A DNA stretch of 64,000 nucleotides from Trabulsiella odontotermitis. Its GTDB lineage: Bacteria; Pseudomonadota; Gammaproteobacteria; Enterobacterales; Enterobacteriaceae. Made by a program: the position numbers and the translations under genes. Location of the stretch: NCBI RefSeq assembly GCF_001297775.1, contig NZ_LIFX01000004.1:62001-126000 (forward strand), read 5' to 3'. Shown here in pieces: positions 1-8,261 of the stretch. The notes beneath the pieces are model-generated. The model was not told the DNA's origin, made no database searches, and saw only the letters and a list, made by a program, of their open reading frames with translations. Position 1 is the stretch's first letter. Each line of letters opens with the position of its first letter.

Positions 1-1
1 G

Positions 2-61
2 CTGGTGCTGTTCGCACTGCCGCCGCGTGCCGGTACGACAGCGTCCCGTACAGCACCCTGA
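2..61 (+). CDS. efeU: EfeU C-terminus (ferrous iron permease), partial
   Basis: An open frame enters from the left edge and stops with TGA at 59-61. It gives about 19 residues: a short hydrophobic stretch (LVLFALPP) followed by a polar tail, as expected after a last membrane helix. The call rests mainly on context, because efeO and efeB follow directly and the family operon is efeUOB. EfeU is the inner-membrane OFeT/Ftr1-type iron permease. Too little is present to verify the iron-binding REGLE motifs or whether the gene is intact (it is frameshifted in E. coli K-12). Confidence 0.55.
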   Translation: MVLFALPPRAGTTASRTAP

Positions 62-118
62 TGTCATTCGACGCATTACACCATTTAGTTACAACATACT
101 TATTGAAAGGGATAGGTC

Positions 119-1249
119 ATGACAACTAACTTCCGCCGTAGTGCGCTGCAAGTGGGTATTGCTGCGCTGTTCGCCTCTGCTTTTGCCGCTCAGGCTGCGG
201 ATATTCCGCAGGTAAAAGTCACCGTCAACGACAAACAGTGTGAGCCGATAAGCATCACCGTCAATGCCGGTAAAACGCAGTTCATCATCCAGAACCACAG
301 TCAGAAAGCGCTGGAATGGGAAATCCTCAAAGGCGTGATGGTGGTGGAAGAGCGTGAAAACATCGCGCCGGGATTCACCCAGAAGATGACGGCCAACCTG
401 CAGCCTGGCGAATATGACATGACCTGTGGCCTGCTGACCAACCCGAAAGGCAAGCTGATTGTGAAGGGCGAAGCAACAGCGGCTGACGCTGCCAAAGCGA
501 ATGCCGTGCTGAGCCTCGGCGAGGCGATCACCAGCTATAAAACCTACGTCACCGCTGAAACCGCAGAACTGGTCAACGGTACTAAAGCCTTTACCGATGC
601 CGTGAAAGCCGGGGACATCGAAAAAGCGAAAGCGCTGTACGCACCGACCCGCCAGCACTACGAGCGCATCGAACCGATCGCCGAACTGTTCTCTGACCTT
701 GACGGCAGCATCGACGCCCGTGAAGACGATTATGAGCAGAAAGCGGACGACCCGAAATTCACCGGTTTCCACCGTCTCGAAAAAGCGCTGTTTGGCGACA
801 ACACCACCAAAGGGATGGAACAGTACGCCACGCAACTGAACACCGACGTGCTTGAACTGCAAAAACGCATCAGCGAACTGGCATTCCCGCCATCAAAAGT
901 GGTGGGCGGCGCGGCCGGGCTGATTGAAGAAGTGGCCGCCAGCAAAATCAGCGGTGAAGAAGATCGCTACAGCCACACTGACCTGTGGGACTTCCAGGCC
1001 AACATCGATGGCGCGCAGAAAATTGTCGACCTGCTGCGTCCGCAACTGCAAAAAGAGAACAGCGCGCTGCTGGCGAAAGTCGATGCCAACTTCAAAAAAG
1101 TGGACGCGATCCTGGCGAAGTATCGCACCAAAGACGGTTACGAAACTTACGACAAACTGACCAGCGCTGACCGCAACGCGCTGAAAGGGCCGATCACTAC
1201 CCTGGCGGAAGACCTTGCACAGCTGCGTGGGATCCTGGGGCTGGACTAA
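119..1249 (+). CDS. efeO: EfeO, periplasmic iron-uptake protein (cupredoxin plus imelysin-like M75 domain)
   Basis: 376 residues, against about 375 in E. coli. A Sec signal peptide (residues 1-26, ending AAQA) is followed by a cupredoxin-like domain (about 30-118) and an imelysin/M75 domain. The HxxE motif typical of the latter is visible as HRLE near residues 218-221. EfeO is thought to bind ferrous/ferric iron in the periplasm and hand it to the EfeU permease, working with the EfeB peroxidase. A purine-rich ribosome site (GAAAGGGATAGGTC) lies just before the ATG. It sits between efeU and efeB, 5 bp before efeB, in what looks like one operon. The family is induced by acid and low iron, but no operator was assigned here. 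Confidence 0.96.
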   Translation: MTTNFRRSALQVGIAALFASAFAAQAADIPQVKVTVNDKQCEPISITVNAGKTQFIIQNHSQKALEWEILKGVMVVEERENIAPGFTQKMTANLQPGEYDMTCGLLTNPKGKLIVKGEATAADAAKANAVLSLGEAITSYKTYVTAETAELVNGTKAFTDAVKAGDIEKAKALYAPTRQHYERIEPIAELFSDLDGSIDAREDDYEQKADDPKFTGFHRLEKALFGDNTTKGMEQYATQLNTDVLELQKRISELAFPPSKVVGGAAGLIEEVAASKISGEEDRYSHTDLWDFQANIDGAQKIVDLLRPQLQKENSALLAKVDANFKKVDAILAKYRTKDGYETYDKLTSADRNALKGPITTLAEDLAQLRGILGLD

Positions 1250-1254
1250 GCATC

Positions 1255-2538
1255 ATGGCACAACAAAAACATGACGACGTGAACGAACCGTCACGTCGCC
1301 GTTTACTCAAAGGTATCGGCGTGCTGGGAGGCGCGCTGGCATTCAGCGGCGGGTGTCCGGTCGCTCATGCGGCAAAACCGCAGAGCGCGCCAGGCACCGT
1401 GTCGCCGGATGCGCGTATGGAAACGCAGCCGTTTTATGGTCTCCATCAGTCCGGCGTGCTGACGCCACAACAGGCATCGATGATGCTGGTGGCGTTTGAT
1501 GTCCTGGCAGGCGACAAAGCCGAACTTGAGCGGCTGTTTCGCCTGCTGACGCAGCGTATCGCCTTTCTCACCGCGGGCGGCCCGGCACCGGATACGCCGA
1601 ATCCGCGCATGCCGCCGATGGATTCCGGGATCCTCGGGCCGTATATCGCCCCGGATAACCTGACGATGACCGTATCGGTGGGGGATTCGCTGTTCGATGA
1701 ACGTTTTGGCCTGGCCGGAAAAGCGCCGAAAAAGCTGCAAAAGATGACGCGCTTTCCGAATGATTCTCTGGATGCCTCACTGTGTCACGGCGACCTGTTA
1801 CTGCAGATTTGCGCCAACACCCAGGATACGGTGATCCATGCGCTGCGCGACATCATCAAGCACACGCCGGATCTCCTCAGCGTGCGCTGGAAGCGGGAAG
1901 GGTTTATCTCCGACCACGCGGCGCGCAGTAAAGGCAAAGAGACGCCAGTAAACCTGTTGGGCTTCAAGGATGGAACGGCAAACCCGGACAGCAGCGATAC
2001 GTCGCTGATGGACAATATCGTCTGGGTGACCGCCGATCAGGGTGAACCTGCGTGGGCGGTGGGCGGCTCTTACCAGGCGGTGCGCATCATTCAGTTCCAC
2101 GTTGAGTTCTGGGATCGTACGCCACTGAAAGAACAGCAGACGATTTTCGGCCGTGACAAGCAGAGCGGGGCGCCGCTGGGGATGCAGCATGAGCACGACG
2201 TGCCGGATTACAGCCGTGATCCGAACGGCGACGTGATTGCCCTCGACAGCCATATTCGCCTGGCGAACCCGCGTACGCCGGAAACGCAGTCCAGTCTGAT
2301 GATGCGTCGGGGGTACAGCTACTCGCTAGGTGCGACCAATTCTGGTCAGCTCGACATGGGGCTGCTGTTTGTCTGTTATCAGCACGATCTGGAAAAAGGT
2401 TTCCTGACAGTGCAGAAAAGGCTCAACGGCGAGGCGCTGGAAGAGTACATCAAACCGATTGGCGGTGGTTTTTTCTTTGTACTGCCAGCCGCGAAAGATG
2501 AGCAGCATTATCTCGGTCAGACGTTGCTGTCTGCCTGA
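1255..2538 (+). CDS. efeB: EfeB, Tat-exported DyP-type haem peroxidase/deferrochelatase
   Basis: 427 residues (423 in E. coli). The N-terminus carries a twin-arginine motif (SRRRLLKG, residues 13-20) before a hydrophobic stretch ending AHA, so it is a Tat substrate exported folded with haem. The DyP signature GFKDGTANP is at about 236-244 with the distal Asp239; His333 in the [10 protein letters not shown] segment fits the proximal haem ligand. It oxidises Fe(II) in the periplasm for uptake through EfeU/EfeO; a haem-deferrochelatase role has also been proposed for the family. It is the last gene of efeUOB, and a hairpin follows the stop. Confidence 0.96.
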   Translation: MAQQKHDDVNEPSRRRLLKGIGVLGGALAFSGGCPVAHAAKPQSAPGTVSPDARMETQPFYGLHQSGVLTPQQASMMLVAFDVLAGDKAELERLFRLLTQRIAFLTAGGPAPDTPNPRMPPMDSGILGPYIAPDNLTMTVSVGDSLFDERFGLAGKAPKKLQKMTRFPNDSLDASLCHGDLLLQICANTQDTVIHALRDIIKHTPDLLSVRWKREGFISDHAARSKGKETPVNLLGFKDGTANPDSSDTSLMDNIVWVTADQGEPAWAVGGSYQAVRIIQFHVEFWDRTPLKEQQTIFGRDKQSGAPLGMQHEHDVPDYSRDPNGDVIALDSHIRLANPRTPETQSSLMMRRGYSYSLGATNSGQLDMGLLFVCYQHDLEKGFLTVQKRLNGEALEEYIKPIGGGFFFVLPAAKDEQHYLGQTLLSA

Positions 2539-2543
2539 TTTAT

Positions 2544-2565
2544 AACCTGCCCGCAAGGGCAGGTT
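2544..2565 (+). terminator. Hairpin downstream of efeB
   Basis: A perfect 9-bp stem (AACCTGCCC / GGGCAGGTT) with a GCAA tetraloop starts 5 bases after the efeB stop. There is no long T-tract after it, so it may be a weak terminator or an RNA-stabilising hairpin ending the efeUOB transcript. Confidence 0.5.
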
Positions 2566-2830
2566 AAATGACAGACTGGACAACAAACGCTTCACTGGCT
2601 TATTGTTATCGCAGCGCATAATTCAATTTATAATAATTCGATATTTTTTCTGATTCCAGGTGGCTGATATATTTCTGTAATATAAATGCCAGATACTTTC
2701 CCGGACTGGACGGGACACTGAACGTTATGTTCAGGTAAAAAATATGTTGCATTAATGATAATTTGTGATGTACTTATTGACATAAGCGGTAGTTCCCGGC
2801 AGTGATGTAGTTTCACGATGGAGATCGCTA
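2566..2830. other. efeB-phoH intergenic region (probable phoH promoter region)
   Basis: No gene seen; AT-rich. It holds a small hairpin (CTGAAC / GTTCAG around 2718-2734), a TTGACA -35-like hexamer at 2777-2782 and a possible degenerate Pho box at 2675-2692 (CTGTAAT, 4 bases, ATGCCAG). In E. coli phoH is PhoB-regulated, so a Pho box is expected. The second half-site here matches only 4 of 7 positions, so this is a weak candidate. Confidence 0.35.
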
Positions 2831-3898
2831 ATGGTAGCGTCCTGTACTGGACAAAACAGAACAGCAACAACCCGCAATACCCAGCACGGAGCCTCAGCCT
2901 CCGGCAGCGACTTCTTCACCCCTGAATTTTCCCCATTTTCAACAGCAAACGCATTCACCAGTGTGACGCACGATGCTTCGCATCGTGCGCTTACACTATC
3001 TTCAGTAGCAAGCAATGGCTTACAAGGAAGCCAAACCTCAATCGTTCGTACGCATAGTCGTGCCGTTCAAGGCACGTGTGATGAATACCTACAACGCAAG
3101 GTGCTATCCATGGGAAGACAAAAAGCAGTGATCAAAGCTCGTCGTGAAGCAAAACGTGTGCTGAGACGAGATTCACGTAGCTATAAGCAACGTGAAGAAG
3201 AATCGGTCACATCGCTTGTGCAGATGAGTGGCGTGGAATCAATTGGCATGGCACGGGAAGGCCGTGATACTTCTCCAGTTGAAGCACGCAATGACGCTCA
3301 GGTGCACTACCTGAATGCTATCGAAAGTAAGCAACTGATCTTTGCAACCGGTGAGGCCGGATGCGGTAAAACCTGGATCAGTGCGGCGAAAGCGGCGGAG
3401 GCCCTGATACATAAGGATGTGGACAGGATCATTGTTACCCGTCCGGTCCTGCAAGCTGACGAAGATCTCGGCTTCTTACCCGGAGACATTTCCGAGAAGT
3501 TTGCACCTTATTTCCGCCCCGTTTACGACGTGCTTGTGAAGCGGTTGGGGGCATCCTTCATGCAATACTGCCTGCGACCAGAGATTGGTAAGGTGGAAAT
3601 CGCGCCGTTCGCCTATATGCGTGGACGTACCTTTGAAAATGCGGTGGTGATCCTTGACGAGGCCCAGAACGTCACCGCAGCGCAAATGAAGATGTTTTTA
3701 ACGCGCCTCGGGGAGAACGTGACAGTCATCGTGAACGGCGACATCACCCAGTGTGACTTGCCCTCTGGCGTCCCGTCAGGGTTAAGCGATGCGCTCGCGC
3801 GTTTCGAGGAAGACGAAATGATAGGTATCGTCCGTTTCACCAAAGACGACTGCGTACGCTCTGCACTGTGCCAGCGTACGCTGAATGCCTATAGCTAA
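2831..3898 (+). CDS. phoH: PhoH, phosphate-starvation-inducible P-loop ATPase
   Basis: The ORF encodes 355 residues. Walker A is GEAGCGKT and Walker B is VVILDEAQN, both in the conserved PhoH ATPase domain that fills the C-terminal 260 residues. The family binds ATP and is often linked to RNA processing; the cellular role in enterics is unsettled. Start choice is uncertain. ATG 2831 has GGAG 8 bases upstream and gives a length like the 354 residues I recall for K-12. An internal ATG at 3110, with AAGGTG upstream, gives a 262-residue protein beginning MGRQKAV, exactly at the conserved part. The first 93 residues are Ser/Thr-rich, and their DNA contains two strong hairpins, so they may be leader rather than protein. 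Confidence 0.9.
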   Translation: MVASCTGQNRTATTRNTQHGASASGSDFFTPEFSPFSTANAFTSVTHDASHRALTLSSVASNGLQGSQTSIVRTHSRAVQGTCDEYLQRKVLSMGRQKAVIKARREAKRVLRRDSRSYKQREEESVTSLVQMSGVESIGMAREGRDTSPVEARNDAQVHYLNAIESKQLIFATGEAGCGKTWISAAKAAEALIHKDVDRIIVTRPVLQADEDLGFLPGDISEKFAPYFRPVYDVLVKRLGASFMQYCLRPEIGKVEIAPFAYMRGRTFENAVVILDEAQNVTAAQMKMFLTRLGENVTVIVNGDITQCDLPSGVPSGLSDALARFEEDEMIGIVRFTKDDCVRSALCQRTLNAYS

Positions 3899-3924
3899 AT
3901 AACGGTTCTGTTACTGTACTCAGG

Positions 3925-3951
3925 GCCCGGGAAACCGGGCTTTGTTTTTTT
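3925..3951 (+). terminator. Rho-independent terminator after phoH
   Basis: Stem GCCCGG / CCGGGC with a GAAA tetraloop, followed by TTTGTTTTTTT. It lies between phoH and the convergent sensor-kinase gene and is oriented to end phoH transcription. Confidence 0.9.
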
Positions 3952-3956
3952 AACGG

Positions 3957-5342
3957 CTAATGCGGAAAGCGCAGCCAGAACGTTGTCTGGCGCTGTTCGC
4001 ATGTTACGCCGCAGCGCCCCTGATGCAGTTGCATAATACTGCGAACAATCGACAATCCCAGCCCGCTGCTGTTTTCCGAGGCGTGGCGTGCGCTGTCGGC
4101 GCGCCAGAAGCGATCAAACAGCCTTTCCTGTTGCTCCTGGGGGATAGCATCACCGTGGTTGGTCACGGTAAGCAGAACGCCATCGGCCTGGTGTCGCGCC
4201 TCAATCTGTACGTCGCTATGGCTGTCGGCGTAGCGGATCGCGTTAGCTAACAGATTGGCGACGGCACGCTGTAGCAGGTCGGCATCGGCCATGATTTTCC
4301 CAGTGACCGAAAAGCGCAGGGTGATATGTCGCTCTTCTGCCGGACCTTCAAAATAGTCTGCCAGCGGATGCAAAACTGCCTCCAGCGACAGTGGCACTTT
4401 GTTAATCGCCTGGCTGGCATTTTCCGCCCGGGCAAGAAACAACATCTTGTCGATCATGGTCGACAGGCGCACCAGCTCTTCAAAGTTGGAACCGAGTAGC
4501 GCGGTGTAATAGGCTTCGGGACGTTTTTGCGTCAGCGCAATCTCGGTTTGCCCCAGCAGATTGCTGATCGGCGTGCGAAGATCGTGGGCCATATCCGCAC
4601 TGACCTGACTGAGCTGTTGAAAGCTGTTTTCCAGCCGGTCCAGCATCTGATTAAAAGCACTGATCAATGGCTGCAGTTCCGTGGGCGCGCTGCGCAGTGT
4701 GATGCGCCGTCCCAGATGGCGCACGTCAATGGCCGACGTTTCCCTGGCCAGACGTTGCAACGGCCGCAGGCTGCGGCGGGCTAAAAATGCGCTGAGGATG
4801 ATCACCGCCAGTGCGGCGCACAAGGTGATAAGGACAATCTGGCGAAGGTAGTTCCCCTGGATTTGTGCCCGTTCAGTCATGAGCCTGCCGGTAATAATCT
4901 CGAGCTGACGCGGAGGCTGACCAGTGATCGCCAGCGCGGCGGCTGAGATAAAAGGGACGCCATTTTGCGTTGGCTGATGATGCACGTCTGACAGACTGAG
5001 CGGCTGGCTGGCAACCACCGGAACATGCTCTGGCAACGGGCGCTGACCGGGATTCACCTCGATCAGCGGCGGCTGACCCGGGAACCGCAGCACCAGCAGG
5101 GATTCGGTGTTGCCCAGCATGTTGGTAAACAGGTGTGGCTTCTTGCGGAGCATCTGCTGGACATCTTCATCAAGCACCAGCGTGCGGATTTGATCCAGAC
5201 GATTGAGCAACGCGGTGTCGTCACGAATGCTGAGTTGCTGGCAAAGCGACTGATAGAGTGCCGTTCCCACGCCGATCAACACCACCAGAACCGCGGTCCC
5301 CATCATCAGTGATAATCGGGTGCTGATCGCCAGATTTCTCAT
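3957..5342 (-). CDS. Heavy-metal-type sensor histidine kinase (CusS/HprS-like)
   Basis: 461 residues. Two membrane helices (about 12-30 and 166-187) enclose a periplasmic sensor region of about 135 residues; then come a HAMP linker, an HisKA domain with the phospho-acceptor motif MAHDLRTP (His253), and an HATPase domain with NLLANAIRYA and GLGLSIV boxes. Layout and motifs fit the CusS family of copper/silver or oxidative-stress sensors. The periplasmic part does not show an obvious Met/His-rich copper site, so the ligand is unknown. It overlaps the upstream response-regulator gene by 4 bases (ATGA), so the two are translationally coupled partners. Confidence 0.88.
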   Translation of the reverse strand: MRNLAISTRLSLMMGTAVLVVLIGVGTALYQSLCQQLSIRDDTALLNRLDQIRTLVLDEDVQQMLRKKPHLFTNMLGNTESLLVLRFPGQPPLIEVNPGQRPLPEHVPVVASQPLSLSDVHHQPTQNGVPFISAAALAITGQPPRQLEIITGRLMTERAQIQGNYLRQIVLITLCAALAVIILSAFLARRSLRPLQRLARETSAIDVRHLGRRITLRSAPTELQPLISAFNQMLDRLENSFQQLSQVSADMAHDLRTPISNLLGQTEIALTQKRPEAYYTALLGSNFEELVRLSTMIDKMLFLARAENASQAINKVPLSLEAVLHPLADYFEGPAEERHITLRFSVTGKIMADADLLQRAVANLLANAIRYADSHSDVQIEARHQADGVLLTVTNHGDAIPQEQQERLFDRFWRADSARHASENSSGLGLSIVRSIMQLHQGRCGVTCEQRQTTFWLRFPH

Positions 5343-6013
5343 CGCTTTTCCTCACAGCAATAACCCACGCCATGCACGGTATGAATCAGCGGAAAGGCGA
5401 AGGGCGCGTCCACTTTTTGTCGCAGGCGGCGGACGGCCACATCCACCACGTTAGTATCACTGTCAAAATTCATATCCCAGACGCGCGAAGCGATAAGCGT
5501 CCGGGTCAGTACCTGGCCGGGGTTCTGCATAAACAGCTGTAATAAATTGAATTCTTTGTTGGTCAGATCCAGGCGCACGCCTGCGCGTTCCACCCGGCGC
5601 GTACTCATATTCAGGCGCAGATCGCCGACTTCCAGTTGTTCTTCCCGCTTTGCCTGACCACCACGGCGCAGCGCGGTACGGATACGCGCCAGCAGTTCGG
5701 CAAAAGAGAACGGTTTGACCAGATAGTCATCGGCACCGAGCTCCAGCCCTTTGATTTTGTCTTCCAGAGTCCCTTTGGCGGTGAGGAAAATCACGGGCGT
5801 ATCAAGCTGCTTATCCAGTTGCGCCATCACCTCCCAGCCATTCATTTGGGGCATCATTACATCCAGCAGGATAAGGTCGTAATAATATTCCTGGGCCATA
5901 AACAGCCCTTCCTGACCATCTGTCGCGACATCAACCACATAGCCGGATTCGGTCAGGCCGCTGCGCATGTACTCACGCGCCTTGGGTTCGTCTTCTATCA
6001 CCAGTATTTTCAC
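5339..6013 (-). CDS. OmpR-family response regulator (CusR/HprR-like)
   Basis: 224 residues. The receiver domain has the acidic pair (EDE at 7-9), phospho-acceptor Asp51 in LILLDVMMP, and Lys100 in DDYLVKPFSF; a winged-helix DNA-binding domain follows, with a VWDMNFDSDTNVVDVAVRRL segment nearly identical to the CusR sub-family. The start is a GTG at 6013, preceded by AGGAG with 5-base spacing. It is the middle gene of a hydrolase, regulator, kinase operon. CusR-like identity is inferred from the family; the target genes are unknown, with no copper-efflux genes nearby. Confidence 0.9.
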   Translation of the reverse strand: MKILVIEDEPKAREYMRSGLTESGYVVDVATDGQEGLFMAQEYYYDLILLDVMMPQMNGWEVMAQLDKQLDTPVIFLTAKGTLEDKIKGLELGADDYLVKPFSFAELLARIRTALRRGGQAKREEQLEVGDLRLNMSTRRVERAGVRLDLTNKEFNLLQLFMQNPGQVLTRTLIASRVWDMNFDSDTNVVDVAVRRLRQKVDAPFAFPLIHTVHGVGYCCEEKR

Positions 6014-6053
6014 TTTGGCTCCTGGACGTGTTTCCCTGCGCAGCAGCGGTAAC

Positions 6054-6818
6054 TCAGTTCTGCGCGATGTTAGCCGCTTGCTCGATCAGCGTGGCGACTT
6101 CATTAGGGTGCGACTGATAAACGGAATGGCTGCCATCGACTTCCACGGTATGGCTTTTGGCGCGTTTAGCGTACATACGCTGCAGATCGGGATTAATGAT
6201 TTTGTCCGATTTGGCGACCATATACCAACTGGGTTTGGTTCTCCATGCCGCTTCTGTCACGACAGCAGCAAGCGAGGTTGGCGACGTGGGAATTTGCGCC
6301 TGCGCCTGGAACTGCGCCAGCTCACGCGGCAGGTCGGCAGCAAAATCACCCGGGAAGTACTGTGGATCAAGCATAACGTAGCCATCCGATGTTTTAATAA
6401 AAGGATGGGCCGTGTTGGGATATTTTTTACTGATTTCTGCCCGGTTCTCCCCGGCATCCAGCGCATGGGCGGCGATATAAACCAGACCGGTCACTTTGGG
6501 ATCATTACCGGCCTGCGTAATAATCGCGCCGCCGTAGCTATGGCCGACCAGAATCACCGGGCCATCCTGGCGGTCCAGAATACGCCGGGTTGCCGTAACA
6601 TCGTCGGCAAACGAGGTTAACGGTTCCTGCACCAGCGTGACCGTATAACCGTCACGACGCAAAATATCATAGACCGGTTTCCACCCCGAGCCATCAACGA
6701 AGGCGCCATGCACCAGCACAATGTTTTTTACCGGTGCGGCGTGGGCGGCGTGGCTGACGCCGATCATCATCAGCGCTGCGGCGACAATACCCATAACTGC
6801 TTTGCTTTTCAGTTTCAT
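6054..6818 (-). CDS. Exported alpha/beta hydrolase
   Basis: 254 residues. A signal peptide (MKLKSKAVMG..., ending AAHA) precedes an alpha/beta-hydrolase fold with the oxyanion HGAF motif, nucleophile elbow GHSYGG (Ser94), an acidic residue in MVAKSDKI and a C-terminal His in DGSHSVYQSHP. It belongs to the broad pimeloyl-ACP methylesterase/salicylate-esterase-like group; the substrate is unknown. I chose the second ATG (6818) because GAGGAG lies 9 bases before it; the ATG at 6824 is only 3 bases from AGGAG. A much longer open frame runs upstream through the tRNA gene and is not real. It is the first gene of an operon with the two-component genes, 40 bp before the regulator. Confidence 0.86.
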   Translation of the reverse strand: MKLKSKAVMGIVAAALMMIGVSHAAHAAPVKNIVLVHGAFVDGSGWKPVYDILRRDGYTVTLVQEPLTSFADDVTATRRILDRQDGPVILVGHSYGGAIITQAGNDPKVTGLVYIAAHALDAGENRAEISKKYPNTAHPFIKTSDGYVMLDPQYFPGDFAADLPRELAQFQAQAQIPTSPTSLAAVVTEAAWRTKPSWYMVAKSDKIINPDLQRMYAKRAKSHTVEVDGSHSVYQSHPNEVATLIEQAANIAQN

Positions 6819-6879
6819 GCTCATTTTCTCCTCACAGGAATTGACTCTGAATGTGGGAGTGAGTGTAGCGAGAGGGTTC

Positions 6880-6907
6880 TGACAACAGGGTGAGTGAGTT
6901 ATGACAA
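6880..6907. promoter_or_regulatory. Direct repeats upstream of the hydrolase-two-component operon (candidate operator)
   Basis: TGACAA occurs at 6880-6885 and again at 6902-6907, exactly 22 bp apart (two helical turns), about 60-90 bp upstream of the hydrolase start. OmpR-family regulators usually bind direct repeats, so autoregulation is possible. This is a suggestion from spacing only. Confidence 0.3.
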
Positions 6908-6950
6908 AAAAATGACGGAGCGGGAAGGGGAGAAATAAAAGGTTGTACTC

Positions 6951-6974
6951 CGATCGGGCGTTCGAATCCCCCCA
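6951..6974. repeat. Remnant edge of the tRNA-Ser-associated repeat
   Basis: CGATCGGGCGTTCGAATCCCCCC resembles the right edge of the three full repeats near 9.3-9.75 kb (GGTCGGGCGTTCTCATCCCCCC). It is followed by the same linker (GGAGAACATAAAAG and a terminator) that follows the first full copy. It looks like one end of a further copy whose body has been lost. Unlike the full copies, it keeps GTTCGAATCCCCCC, the tRNA T-arm sequence, in inverted orientation relative to the tRNA at 7030-7117. Confidence 0.6.
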
Positions 6975-6985
6975 GCGGAGAACAT

Positions 6986-7017
6986 AAAAGAAAAAGCCCG
7001 TACTTTCGTACAGGCTC
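6986..7017 (-). terminator. Terminator downstream of the first tRNA-Ser
   Basis: On the minus strand, AGCCTGTAC / GTACGGGCT forms a stem with a GAAA loop followed by TTTTTCTTTT, 13 bp beyond the tRNA 3' end. It is a rho-independent terminator for the tRNA transcript. Confidence 0.85.
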
Positions 7018-7029
7018 TTATCTAGAATA

Positions 7030-7117
7030 TGGCGGTGAGGGGGGGATTCGAACCCCCGATACGTTGCCGTATACACACTTTCCAGGCGTGCTCCTTCAGC
7101 CACTCGGACACCTCACC
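7030..7117 (-). tRNA. tRNA-Ser (anticodon GGA), first copy
   Basis: 88 bases including an encoded CCA. The acceptor stem is GGTGAGG / CCTCACC; the anticodon loop reads CTGGAAA (GGA, decoding UCC and UCU); there is a long class II variable arm, and the T-arm is GGGGGTTCGAATCCCCC. It is identical over its length to the second copy at 9809-9896 and to my memory of E. coli serX/serW. It has its own promoter and terminator. Which of the two copies is the ancestral serX cannot be settled here, but the other copy sits next to ghrA as serX does in E. coli. Confidence 0.97.
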
Positions 7118-7160
7118 ATATTGTCTTGTTGCCTGACCACACAGGGGGCAACGGGGCGGT

Positions 7161-7189
7161 ACTATAGGGAGTTGCAGGAAAACGGTCAA
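7161..7189 (-). promoter_or_regulatory. Promoter of the first tRNA-Ser
   Basis: On the minus strand, TTGACC (7189-7184), a 17-bp spacer and TATAGT (7166-7161) are followed by a GC-rich discriminator (ACCGCCCCG). This is the classical stringently controlled stable-RNA promoter layout. Confidence 0.85.
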
Positions 7190-7285
7190 GCATATTTTCA
7201 GCTTTCTGTATCATTCGGTTAAGCAATAATCATTCCCCGCATCGTCCATGAGGCGGGGAACAGTTGATGCTCCCGTCCGGGAGGA

Positions 7286-8146
7286 TTACATCTGCCCAAA
7301 ACGGCCGGAATTGAAATCCTGAATCGCTTCGGCGATCTCCGCTTTGCTGTTCATGACAAACGGACCATAACCGACAATCGGTTCGTCGATGGGTTCACCA
7401 GACAGCATCAACACGCTGGCGTCTGACGAGGCGTGCAGATGCAACGAATCGCCACTCTGGCTCAATACCACCAGTTGCCCCTCATGCGCGTCTGACGTGC
7501 CGTTGACCGTCACGCTGCCTTCGAGGATCACCAGCGCTGTGCTCCAGCCTTCCGGCTGTGTCAGCGTCAGGTCATGTCCCTGATTAAGCTTCATATCCCA
7601 GACGTTCATCGGCGACCAGGTGTGTGCCGGGCCTGTCGCGCCGTCATAATGACCGGCAATCACCCGCAACGTGCCGCTGCTGTCGGGCAAAGTCACCGTC
7701 GGGATGGTCTCCTGGGTGATGCTCTGATAACCCGGTGCCGCCATTTTGTCTTTCGCGGGCAGATTAACCCACAACTGGATCATCTTCAGCTCACCGCCCT
7801 TGCGCGAGAAATCAGCAGAGTGGAACTCTTCATGCAGAATACCTGCACCCGCTGTCATCCACTGAACATCACCGGGGCCGATCACGCCGCCCTTGCCGGT
7901 AGAGTCGCGATGCTCAACTTCGCCTGCATACACCAGCGTCACTGTTTCAAACCCGCGATGCGGATGCTCACCCACGCCACGTTTCACGCCATCCGCAGGG
8001 AAGGTGTGCGGACCCGCGTAATCCAGCAGCAGGAACGGGCTGAGCTGCTTGCCATGGGACTGGTAAGAAAACAGGGAACGCACCGGAAAGCCATCACCCA
8101 CCCAATGCGGACGTGGCGCGGTATAAACACCGGTAATCTGTTTCAT
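7286..8146 (-). CDS. Pirin-family protein (YhaK/quercetinase-like bicupin)
   Basis: 286 residues. The N-terminal cupin has the pirin signature GVGEHPHRGFETVTLVYAGE with the metal-binding histidines and the later EEFHS segment; a C-terminal pirin domain follows (about 170-280). Bacterial pirins bind a metal, and some cleave quercetin or act as redox sensors; the substrate here is not evident. A GGAG site (AGGAGAGTGTT) precedes the ATG. It is divergent from a LysR regulator, an arrangement like E. coli yhaK/yhaJ, which suggests that the regulator controls it. It lies inside the islet between the two tRNA-Ser genes. Confidence 0.9.
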   Translation of the reverse strand: MKQITGVYTAPRPHWVGDGFPVRSLFSYQSHGKQLSPFLLLDYAGPHTFPADGVKRGVGEHPHRGFETVTLVYAGEVEHRDSTGKGGVIGPGDVQWMTAGAGILHEEFHSADFSRKGGELKMIQLWVNLPAKDKMAAPGYQSITQETIPTVTLPDSSGTLRVIAGHYDGATGPAHTWSPMNVWDMKLNQGHDLTLTQPEGWSTALVILEGSVTVNGTSDAHEGQLVVLSQSGDSLHLHASSDASVLMLSGEPIDEPIVGYGPFVMNSKAEIAEAIQDFNSGRFGQM

Positions 8147-8261
8147 AACACTCTCCTGCGATGTGAATTTTCGATATGAATTAGCTTACATTCAGCATTA
8201 ATGGATCGGTAGATCGCAAAAATGCTCTACACTGTTCTGAAAAGGGAACAATGGAGCAAAT

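Noticed and set aside
2675-2692. A confident PhoB box for phoH
   Set aside because: Only the first half-site is good (6 of 7); the second matches 4 of 7, so it is listed only as a weak candidate within the intergenic entry.
6825-7103. N-terminal extension of the hydrolase frame to 349 residues
   Set aside because: The extension reads through the tRNA-Ser gene and its terminator; a proper start with ribosome site and signal peptide lies at 6818.
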